Source of the DNA: Dendrobium chrysotoxum
Taxonomy: Eukaryota; Streptophyta; Magnoliopsida; Asparagales; Orchidaceae
Length of the DNA: 64,000 nucleotides
Direction: 5' to 3'
NCBI GenBank assembly: GCA_019925795.1
Contig: CM034307.1
Coordinates: 67,456,864-67,520,863, forward strand
Part shown: piece by piece, positions 12,935-25,100 of the stretch
Position numbering within the stretch: the stretch's first letter is position 1
Layout: each line of letters starts with the position of its first letter
Program-made: the position numbers and the translations under genes
The notes under the pieces: model-generated
Told to the model about the DNA's origin: nothing
What the model saw: the letters and a program-made list of their open reading frames with translations, nothing else
Databases searched by the model: none

Positions 12935-13109
12935 GCATACTTTCCAACGATTTCTCAGCCAGAAGGCCTTCCATTAAAAATGCAAGATGCCAGTGGTAAG
13001 GAGTGGGTATTTCAGTTTCGTTTCTGGCCTAATAACAACAGTAGGATGTATGTTCTAGAGGGAGTTACACCTTGCATTCAGTCAATGCAATTGCAAGCAG
13101 GTGATACAG
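12935..13109 (+). CDS. VAL: VAL exon: core of B3 DNA-binding domain
   Basis: The acceptor is ataatcag/GCATAC and the donor GATACAG/gtaag. The exon encodes AYFP..SQPEGLPL, GKEWVFQFRFWPNNNSRMYVLEG and CIQSMQLQAGDT, the highly conserved B3 segment of the VAL/ABI3 class. It starts in phase 0 and leaves one base (G) for the next exon. The preceding family segment ([20 protein letters not shown] type) is absent from bases 1-12934, so the intron before it exceeds 12.9 kb. Confidence 0.92.
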
Positions 13110-16100
13110 GTAAGTTGTTTCCGTTGACCTTAGGTTTTATTGTCTTAATTTTGTCTTTTGCCTTGTTTTCATATTTACTTTTGCAATAGTTAGACCCTTC
13201 TTCATGCCCCAATAATACATTACAACCATCAAAACAGAAAAAAAAAAAAAAAAAGAACAGAAAAACTAAAGCTGAACCAAAATATTGATATGGGATTAGC
13301 AGCAAGCGATATCTACTTCTCTTAAAAGAATTTATGAGCTATATCATAAAACAACTGTCCTAGTTATGCTGCATTATTTTGACTAGCGTTTGCAAATCAT
13401 ATGATAAAAGCATTTAAAATTTTCTGATCCATAACCTACCTTTGCAACTCCAAAAATTTGAATGAACTTTTATAATGGTCGATAAGTTAATAATTCTTGT
13501 CATTGACATTGAGATGAAATTCATAAAACTCAAGGGCTTTAAAAAAATTATAATTCTCTGAGGAAACAAATATTTTCATGCAGTTGACTTCACGTAAACG
13601 AGTCATGGGTGAAATCAACCTGTCCCATGTGAATAACCAAACAGATGAACTTGTTCAACTAAGTTAAGGTGAGTTAGGTCATCGAAGTAACATGTTTATG
13701 ATACTTGGTGATTCCGACCAGTTTAGGCCTAAACATGTAAGGCAATCATCATGATCGATCAAATTTTATACAAGAGGATTTTTTCTCCTTGATTCTTATT
13801 TCCCAATGATGCATCTTCGTAAATTTGTGATGCTAACAGGTGGTTATTAGCAAAAGAAATAATAAAAAAAAGATTTGGGGAAGCAACAACAAAGAAGAGA
13901 GAGAGAAAAAGGAAAATAGAGAACAAAAGAATTGTGAGAAGGAAAGAAAGAAGCGTAGGAAAGAAAAAAGGGGCAAAAGGAGAAAAAAGAGGTGGCTTGA
14001 AGGGCAAAAACGAGCATATAAGTATGGGGAGTAATGTTTTAGGATACAAGAAGAAATGAAAAAAGAAAGGAGTAGTTTGTGTGTAAAATTCCTAGAAAAT
14101 TATAAAGAGCAAAGAAATTATTATGAGATGGCCTGTATTGATATTGACAAGGCATGTGATTGAGTGGTATGAGAATTGATTAGGTGTATTAAAGAAAAAA
14201 ATATTTGTTAAAGGTATATTGACGTTTTTAGTTGTGGAGTGGTTAATAAGTTCCCAATCATTGTAGGATTATATCAAAAATTAATATTGAGTTCATATCT
14301 TCTTGTAATAATATTACGGAGATGTTCAAAAAAGATATTCAAAATGAGATATCTTGTGTTATGCTATTTAGAGATACAGTTTTGATAGGTAGGACATCTG
14401 AAAACTGAGAAGTACTAATAATTGAGGAAATTATTAGATCATGAAGGGCCTATGATGGGTGAACAAACATGAAGCACTTGATGTGCAATTATAATAGATT
14501 TGAAATTGATTATTTGGGCTAATATTGTTGAAAGTTTAAGTGATAACTAGCTTGATAGATTTAATTACTTTGGATCTATTATACAAAAGAATGTGGATAT
14601 GCAAATCATGTAATATCGAGCACATATTTTTGAAGTAAGACGACAATTAATTACAAAAGTGAAGTCACCAAATCATAAATAATTTCCTTGAAGGAAAATT
14701 TGTTTTATAAAAAATATAAGGTGATTTTAAGAGAGAGTTTAACCACCTAATATAGTTCTTCTAAATGTATTTCTTAGGAGTATAAATAAAATAATAAAAA
14801 TTGATCTAGAATAAGTTGATGAAATTTTAAATGTGATAATATGCTATCCATCTAAGAAAGGCTTTTATGAGAAGCAAAGTGTAATTCTTTAGTTGAATCA
14901 AACTTGATGCAGGATAAATTAGATCGATTGAGATCATTGTCATATAAATTTAACGAGAATTTAGAAGCATATTGTTCAGTGATAAGGAGTCTTGTTGGTG
15001 GATTGAAGAAGTTCAAAATATTATTATGGAAAAGAAGCACTTTTAAATACTGTTAAAAATTAAATAATATTAATGCTTAATACAGTGCTTATAAAAAATT
15101 AGAAGTCTTTCAAAGAGCATAGTGAACCAGATAAAAGTAATGTTTTTTGATGATTTATATAATAGGCTTGGCAATAAAGAAAAAGAAAAATAAGATATAT
15201 AGAATAATTTAGGTTAGAGACAAAAGATGTAAGGAATTTGATCAAGTTTGATGCATTAGCAATGAAGATGATAAAATTATAATTGAAGATGAAGTCATCA
15301 AAGAAATATGTAGATGTTACTTTGTAAAGATCATACCTATGTAGTTGCAACACGAATTTGTATGGGTAGGATCAGGCCATAATGTAGGTGCATACGGATT
15401 GATGTGAGGGTTGAATTATCCTTGGATTGATCTGAGTCTGTTCAACTAAAAGCGCGTATGCATGGAGTAATAGTCGAGCCCCAATCCAAATGTTTATGGG
15501 TTGATGTAGGGATCAAGTCTTACTTGGATTAATTAAGACACAATGCAAACACATATGAGTAGGATCAAGCCTCACTATAGACCCATACAAGTTGATGAAT
15601 TTGGATGCTAGATCCTTGAAACAATTCCATGTGAATTTGATGTTCATCAATCTGATTAATTTGGACTCCATGTAACCCAAATGCTTGCAAATTCCAAGAA
15701 CTAAAAATCTAAAATTTTGAATTCAATTTGACCACTCTTTAATACTTAGTGCATTTCTCCCCTGTTTCTTAGCTAAATTGGGTGGAATTTAGATGCTAGA
15801 TCCCTTACACAATTCACTAAAACTTTTATAATCACTATTTTTGAAATTTTCAACTAGAAACAATGTAGTTTTTATCACAAAAAGCAAAAAAGTTTTGGAA
15901 CTAGGCCTCACTTGCTCAAATTATGAAGGGGATTTGAGGAGACTTTAGTTCCACATCTTAAGGCAAAATAAGTGCCCCTATCGACAAAATGCATTTATGT
16001 AGTAAACTCTTTCCACCTTGAGGAATACAACTCATCCTCTAGTCTTATGAAGCCTTACCCAAATTGTGGCGTGCTAGGTAGATATCCTAATGAGAGAAGG

Positions 16101-19100
16101 TGTAAGGGATTTTATAAACTCACCTTCACATATATATTTTCTATTTTTAATACCTTTTAAGTTTATTTTCTATTATTCGCTCTCCAATGGTAGGCCTAAG
16201 TGCTTACGATTCTAAGATCAATCATGACTATGTAAGTGTACTTATTTATGTGGATGTTTGTCTCTTTGTAAATGAAAATTTGACTTGATTTTAGGCTAGT
16301 ATGGACCTCTCAATGATATAAACAAGGGACTTGATGAATAAAAACGACCTAGCCCAACCATGTTTATTCAGTCTCAATAACTACCTAGCCCCTAAAATGC
16401 TACTCTACCAAATTGTATTACTAGTGAGTCATTTTATGTACTTGTGACCTACATTATCAGTCATCCTGTTGCCACAAGTCGCCCAATCCTCATAAAGTTT
16501 ATCTCAGTGGATCACCTACTTGGCTTGCAACTCGATCTCTACCCACTAAAAAATCACTCCTATTGAGTGCTTGTGTATTAAATCTTATAAAATCAGCTTA
16601 ACAAACTTTACCATTTACCCTCAACACAAATTCTATGCACTTACAGTTTATTCTCAATTAGTTATACAATCCACATATAGTCTATCTTCAACAATAATCT
16701 ATCTTGCTTGTAACCCAAACTCAATCTACTTGCAAGCTATCCTCCTAAGGCGATTATCTATCAACCTTATAAATCAACTCGATGAATCTCGTTGTTAGCC
16801 CCAGCTCAAATAATATGAGAAGCTATATCAAGGGATTTCCATAAAATCAACCCCGATTGGTTCATTTATTAGCCCATGACCAAAATAACCTGCTTGTTAT
16901 CTTTTTCTGATGATGCATACAATGTCTATTGGTCATGATTGGAGGGAACAATCACTCCAAAAGCACCCAAACCAATTTCCTATATACTTTACCCTACGAA
17001 CACAACCAAATCTATGCCTATGTCCTCCTCGATGATGGTTTCTGCGACATCAAATTTCAATCGATAAGAATTCTCACCCACTAAACCAGTCGACTCTTGG
17101 ATCTCTCAACTCGAGGTTCATCCCTAAAAATAACAAACTGTCATGTCACATTTCACCCAAAGTTTGCTTTCGTCTCGAATAAGAGGGGTGCTTTTTATTT
17201 TTTAAAGCCTATAGTGTGACCTTATCCAAATGTAGAATTCGAAAGTCCTGCCACTTTGCAAATGTTTATGAATTGATGTAGAGATAAAATATTCATTGGA
17301 TTGATCTAAACCTTTCAGTTCGACATAGGACCATGTTCAATGGTAGAAGTTTAAGGAGGGATTGTAGAATCAAGTCATAATGCAAACACATGTGAGTTAA
17401 CGAGAAAATCTAATACTCCTTGGATTGAATTGACCTTTATAGGGTTGGCATGCAACCTTGTTGTATTAGTCCATCAGGAGACTGAAGATAAATGGTAAAA
17501 ATTGATTTTAATAGATGATTATAAAGTCTAAAAAATATTGTCGGTTTTTATGGTATGTGGGAGTCTTTGAAAGAATGATTGCTTGGTTGAGAGCCACTTT
17601 AACTACAACCATTTCTTGGACATCATTGTGGGCTCCAAAAATTCACTCCTCGACCTCTCTGCATTGGGAGAGTTTTAACTAAATGTTATGGGTCAAATTT
17701 TTAGAAGGTAGATTAAATTTAAAATATGACACCACCCATGGATTTCGCTCTTATTTTATGAGGACTTTATGACATGGCTCTAGGTTTCCTATAGGCGTAA
17801 TCCCTTATGGTTAATTACCCCTCCCAGTAACAAGAGAACTTTTGATTAAAGCAAGTCGTTAGGTAGACATTAAGTTCTTGGCGTATACTAACAACAATTT
17901 TTTGTACGCCTTCATAATTCTTGAGTGAATTTCAAGCGGTCATATTAGAGTTTGAGATTGTTTCGTGAAACTCACGTAAGTTTTAAAATTATCCAATAGT
18001 CAGCTTACAATATTTAAATTTTAATGATCACCTTCTGTCAGCTTACATGAAGATGTTGCGGATCCAATGGCGAAGAAGATGAATTTAGGATGTGTTGGGA
18101 TGATATTTTTCACATGTTATCTTTCTTTTTAATATCAAAAATTGTTATTTTTTGTGGTGTGGGTCCTATAGGGGCTCACTTCTCCTTTATAAATGTGGAG
18201 GGGGATAATTCATTTGTCATTGCTTGAGTTTAGTTGAGTTCATTGTTGTGAGTTCTTGGGGGTTTTGAGTGTGACAGTGCAGTTTTGTTCGCATTCATAG
18301 TAAACTAGTAAGTTTTACATAGTTTCTTGTAAGTCCTATATTTTGTTTCATTATTCAACATTTTGCTTTTCTAGGTTTACTTGTATTGCTTTCTAACTAT
18401 GTATTTGTTACTTTATTTAGCTAGATTTTGCTTATTTTTATGACTTTTGTATACATTTTCTTAAAAGTCTTGTTCAGTCTCCGCCATGTTAAGTGAATCA
18501 ACAGGGATTCTAGGCTTGCCCCCAACATAAAAAATGACGTGTATCTTTGGTTTCCTATAACGCTATGACCGTAATTTTTAAAAACTCATTGCGCTAAGGA
18601 AGATGCGTATGAGGTGTCTACACGAGAGTTTGCAACTAGTAAATTTTTTCAGGCGCGCTGCGAATGTCATTGACGAGTTTTCTCTTGTCTGGCTAAGAAA
18701 AGCATGTATGGAGCTCCACTCTTTGTGCCAACCACATCGCAAACAAGATTCACCAATGGAATCACGAACATCGTTTATGAGTTTTCACTCGCCACGCTAA
18801 GAAAAGCTTGTACGAATTTCACTCGTTGCACCAAGCATGTCGTTAATGGGGTTTTAAGGATTTACCATTGTGTCGCAAATGTTGCTGCAAGTTTACTCCT
18901 GTCACGCTATCAAAATCATGTACAGGACTTTGTTGAGCAAAACACATTGCAAGGGGTTTTGGGCATTTAGCTACCACATTGCAAAGATTGTTGACAAGTT
19001 TCCTCTCGCCATGCCATAAAAGCGTGCACAAGGCTCTTCTCGCTTGCCAAACGTGTTGTCAATAGGATTTCAAGGATTTTTTTGTTGTGTTTTATATCTG

Positions 19101-22100
19101 CACGTACGAAGGCGTTGATGGTGACGCAATAAGCTTGCAAGCAACATCACGTAGCTGGTGGCTTGTTATTTAGGCGGCAGCCTTGGGTTGTCCGTGAGCT
19201 GGAGCTGCAACAGGTGGGTAGACCAGTGGCTTGGATGGGTATAGTAGCATGGATGTACAATGGCTAGGAGGGGGTTGTGCAAATAAGAGAGGCAAGAGAC
19301 AGGGAGTCAGGTGAGTATGTGCGTGGTATGTGATGGTAGGATTTTAAATTATTTAGGTTTAGCTTTTTTTTATTTTTTGGAAAAAAATACAAAATTGCTG
19401 CCCTTTTTTGCTGGCAAAAAGGACAAAACAATTATACCAACAACAACAACAACATCAAGCCTTTATCCCACTACGTGGGGTCGGCTACATGAATCCTTTT
19501 TCTCCATTGTGTCCTGTTAAAAGTCAAATTCTCGTTTAAATCTAATAAAGAAAGATCATTTCTAATATTTTCTAACCAAGTCTTTTTAGGTCTACCTCTA
19601 CCTTTCTTAACATAAGTCAAATCTAAGACCTCTACTTTCCTAACCGGGTCATCGGGAGGAGGCCGCCGTTTTATGTGATCATTTTTTAAATTTTAAATTT
19701 TTATTATATTAATCATTTTTTAACTAATTAAAATTTTCAATTTTAAATAAGAGTTTCATGAATAGAGGATGATCGGACGACTTCGCGCAACATCACGCTC
19801 ATAGTTTGTCATTTTCAATTGATTTCACTTGAATCAAACGTGCAGGGTTCTTTTTTGATAATTTCGATGTCCCGAAAGTCATGACACTATCCGTTTCCCG
19901 AAGAGAGGATGTTTAAACTATTTTGAGCAACATCGTACTCGTTTTTGCATTGTTTGATCTAGCATGTGAGTGGTATGTGATGATATGACTTTAGGTTATT
20001 TAGGTTTAGCCTTTTTTTAAGGGTTTTTTTTTATGTTGAAGAAAAGGACAACATTGCTACACTTTTTGTTGGCAAAAAGGACGAAGCAACCATACCAATA
20101 GATTTAAAAAATTTAAAAATTTTATCATATTAATCAATTTTAATTAATTAAAATATTAACATTTCAATTTTAAATAAGAGTTTCATGAACAGAGGATGAT
20201 TGGATGACGTAGCACAACATCACGCTCATAGTATGTCGTTTTCAATGAATTTTGCTTGAACCGAACACGACCTTTTTTGATAATTTTGATGTCTTGAATG
20301 TGATGACACTGTCCGTTTCCAGAATGGAGGATGTTCAAACTATTTCGCACAACATCGCACTAGTTCACCATTTTTGTATTGTTCAATTGAGTTGAATGTG
20401 AAGAAATGCGTCTTTGATAATTTTGGTGCTCTGAGCACGTCAACATAGTTCATTTTATAAGCGAATGACATTTGGGTGATTTCGTGTAGCATTGAGGCAT
20501 GTTAAACTAATTTCGCGTCAGTTGACTGTCATTTCGTTGGACGCATTTGAATTAATCATGAAGCACATATTATTGTTGAATAGTCATCGTGTACATCCTC
20601 TCGGATCCAAAACTAATATTATGCTTTTTGAAATAGCCAAAGTAAAGTTAATAGCATCCATCTCGACATTTTGACATCTTTTTATTTTGAAGAGAGATCC
20701 TGTGTTCACCCCATAGTCTTTGTTAGGGGTGGAGAGCTTTTTGAAGCTTTTTTAATTTTGTGTTGACTCGTAACCCACGAACCGGACCCAACCGTTGACT
20801 CCACCTCCCCTACGATCGCACACAACTGCTCCTCATGATGTTTAAACCCCTCAACCAAATCTTTCAGATTTTCATGCGCACAAAGAAACACACAGAGGAA
20901 ACCAAGATACCTTGTGCTCTCGTTCGTCCCTCTGCACCGCCGAAGCCTGTCCGACTACATCCCATCGTCATGCCCTAGCAACACCGACCGATCGCCTCTT
21001 CATCCTCTTCCCTACACTAACTTCAAGCAACCGAACCCGATCGGACTAGTTGAAGCCGCCGGACCCCTGCTCATGCGACCTGTCCACCACTTATGACCTC
21101 CCTGCTTGCTCCAGCCTTCTTCGCCGCCGACCTGTCACCCCCCGGCCTAACCCGCCGCAAACCTGACACCCTCCAGCCTGACTAGCCGTCGACCGACTCC
21201 CCCGCCTCCGTGCATGACCCTGGCCTCCGACCCTAGCCCGAATCGGGCTCTCTCTGCCTCTCTGTTATGTGTGTGTGTATATATATATACATATATATAT
21301 ATACATATATATATATAATATTATGTTATATATATCTAAAATTATAATAATATAATATAATATAATATATATAATTAAGAAAAGAAAAGAAATGAGAGGA
21401 TTTTTAAATAGGTATCGCGGCAGGAAAAGATTTGAAGGAAGTCCAGGGGTTGATTTAGTCCCCCAAAGCCCTCGGCCGTTGATCTGATCCGACCGAGTGG
21501 ATCGAAGACTTGAAGACTATTTTTGTGGTCGATTCGCTCGCCCGAAGCCCTCGGCCATCGATTATCTTTTCGACTGGACGGAATGGAAAGAGCAAGTGTC
21601 CTCCCCAACCTCCCCTCGCGGGGAGGGGGCGCCGGAAGGTTGCCAGATTTTCAAGGGGAGTAAGAAATATTTTTAAAATAAAATTAAATCACTTTATTAA
21701 CAGGTCGCGAGCAACAAGAATCGTCGAAGACCAATTCCGGGACCAAACAATGTCCCGAAGTGATCGACAGTCGATTATCTTTCCGGCTAGGCGGACTGGA
21801 AAGGGTAAGTACCCTCCCCAACCTCCCCTTGCGGGGAGGGGGTGCCGGAAGGCTATCGGATTTTCGAGGGGAATAAAAACTATTTTTAAATTTAATTAAG
21901 TCACTCAATTAGCAGGTTGCGCACAATTAGAAGACTCGAAGACCAATTTCGGGGTCGATTCGCTCCCGCGAAGTCCTCGTTGATTTGATCTGGTTGAGTC
22001 GATCGAAAGGACAAGTGTCCTCCCTAATCTCCCTTCGCGGGGAGGGGACGCCAGGAGGTTGCTGAAATTAAAACTGATAGAGGACTCTCAAAATTAAATC

Positions 22101-25100
22101 TTCATTTTAAATGATTAGTCATGTGCAAGTCTAAATTAATAAAAAAATATAGAGAATTACATCATTCTCTTTATGTGCAAGTGCCAACCAAGCACCTGTA
22201 AAGTAACAAAGAAGATGATAACAGATGTGTCGATTATGAAAAATCTTTTATGAACTATTTGACTTTGAGGAGTCTTTGAGGCTAAAATATAATATTGATG
22301 CAAATGGAAATAACAAATCACTTCTTGATTAGAATTTGACTGAGATCATATCGACATCTCCAGTTTTGTGGGAAACAAGTTGGTATAGATGAAATGAAGT
22401 ATGAATTAGCTATATTAATGATTGATTTTATAAGGCAATATACATTGGATAAGCATCTTGAAACATCGACCAAAGCCTTCATATATTTTGGGATGAACCA
22501 AATAATGTCTCTCCAATAATGATTTCACCCAAGAAATATAAGAAGCAGTTTAGGAAAGCAGTTGCACCTAACAAATTACACCCAGATCTTAATAAAGACA
22601 GCAAGCAAAATGCTTGAAATTATGTTGGTGGTATGGTGCCTTCGTCTTGCTTTCCGGTTAATCATGGAATACAAAATTTTAGGGATATATGCGTCATCAG
22701 GTGTTTTTCATGACACCATTATTCTTTTAGAAGCTACTGCCATTGTCACCTCAATCCTCTTTTTAGAGTAGTTTTGAATTCGATTGCTAAATCCTCCAGT
22801 TGGAAGTAAGCATCAAAAGAACCAACATCGTGTTAAGGAGAAGGTGGGCTTTATCCTTCTCCTATTAGATGAAAGCAGTAATGAATGTTGTAATGGGAAG
22901 AAGAACTTACAATGAAAGCTCACTTGGAGACAATCTTGGACTGAATTGATTTGAGAAATGAAGAGATTTTCATAGAGTTAGTTCACAAGGGAAGGCAACA
23001 ATTAGGCTAGTAGTGTGAAGTCTTAATCACATATATACATTTCCTTGTTTTAGATTTACTTCTATGAGCCAATGGACTAATTCTCCAAAACACACATTTG
23101 CATGTAAACTATATGATATCTGCGTATAGAGATGGTCAAAGAATATGTGAAATAGAAAAGTAGTATATTGAGCTTCAGCATATGGACATTGACTTTGATC
23201 TGACTACATTCAATATGAATTGTCTTGTCTCTTCCCGAAAACCATAGCAATTTATCTCCTACGATACAATTGTCACTAATGAGCATCCTGACATGAATAT
23301 TATGCAAGAACAATGCTACTTATACAAGAGTAACAAGCAAATGTGAAAATACATTGAGTGAATGCAATAAGAATATGAAACATATTATAGTGTAATTGAA
23401 ATGCAAAATATACTGAAACATAATCCCGCATGTGCTCCGACAAATGCGATTAATTTATAAATGCCAATGTCTGAGAATGCTGCGCGGGTCAAATATTCAA
23501 GTTTCATCATCCTTCATGAAATGATTGGAGTCGACCTGACTTGAATCATAAAATGCCTTTCAAATTTCTACAAAAATAAAAGTGATTTTAACGTCACCCC
23601 CATATCCAATAAAAATCTAAATCCTTAAAATGAAATCTCTCATCTAAAAAACTTAAAATAAAAAGCCATCCACCTCCCACAACCGTTTGTTGGGTGTGAT
23701 AAATTTGAAATTAACCTCAACTCATAAAGAGCGAATATCGTATTGGGTGTATCACTAAGATTCATCCTCAAATCTCTTGCTAGTAGGGACGTGACACATG
23801 CCCTCTGATCAGGTGGTTTTGCCGTAAAATGACACCATTATATTACGATCACGACCAAAACTCGTATGTTCCCTAACTGCATCAAACCCTTGAGTAATGA
23901 ATCATAGGGTATATTCGATAGGCATAAAGCCCTTTGTCAGCTAAGGTGGATTCGGATTTATCCCCTTAGACCAACACCACCCCAGGTCTACAAGATATTC
24001 TTGGACGAAGCAACCCATGGCTGCCGATAAGGTGCTTTCTGTCAGGTTGGGTCGACTACCTCCTTTGACTAAGTAGACCAGGGAACATGATAGCCCGGGA
24101 TGACAGAACCATGGGATCTTAATCAGGCTCGTCTTCATTCCCCCCATCACCTATTTTAAGTTTATGGTGATAAATTTTAAGTCTTAAACTCCAAAATTCA
24201 TATCCCAAATTCAAACCCAAAAACTGCTGCTATTATACATTGGATTTACAATCTATGCGATCTCCTTAACAACTAGCCTTAATCGAAAGTTATCTCTCAT
24301 TATCGGGAGGGGTAATTAACTACAGGGGCTTGCGCCTATAGGAAACCTGAACTCAGATCATAAAGTCCTCACGAAATGAGGGCGAAATCTCTGGGTAGTG
24401 TCTTATCTAAAACCCATTCCGCATTCTAAAAATTCACCCGAAACCTAAGCTCGTTAAAACTCTCCGTCGTCAGTCAACAATAAGAAAGAGACAGTGCGAA
24501 GAGGCCGAGGCGCGGGAATTTTTGGAGCCCACAATTTGTAGAAGGCATATGTTGATATGATAATATTGGTGATATGCCAACTAAGGAATTATTAATGAAG
24601 TTGTTTATTCAGTTGTGACTTGGCTTGTATTATTGTGATAGAGATGCTAACACCATTGCTAAGCAAAGTTATAGAAGGGGGAGTATACATCATAGCCACA
24701 TGTAGAGGTGTACTTGGCTCAAGTAACAAAGTCATAAAAGAATCAAACATGCTATTTGTCTTCAATATCATGTATCCTTTAAAGGCATGGAGCTTTTCTT
24801 ATATTTTTGAAAAAATGATCAAAATGATCTCTCAACTCTTTGTGAAGGACCAAAATGGTCCCCAACTCTTTTGAGGGACCAATTTGGTCCCTCAACTCTT
24901 TAGAATGAGACATTTTTTATTCTAACATCCAATGTTGGAGTTAATTGTGTTACATGTAACGGTATTTTAGTCATTTTTAATTAAATATTTATTAAATATA
25001 ATTTTCAAATAATTATAATTTTCAAATAATTATAATTTGATATTTTGGATCTACATATGATATTTATTGATTTAGAGAAATCCAATACAAATATATGTTA

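Noticed and set aside
13759..14049. Opposed 64- and 96-codon frames
   Set aside because: They are the two strands of a purine-rich tract, giving Lys/Glu or Phe/Leu runs.
20914..21096. Pro-rich 60-codon frame
   Set aside because: C-rich part of repeat family D copy 2; no domain.
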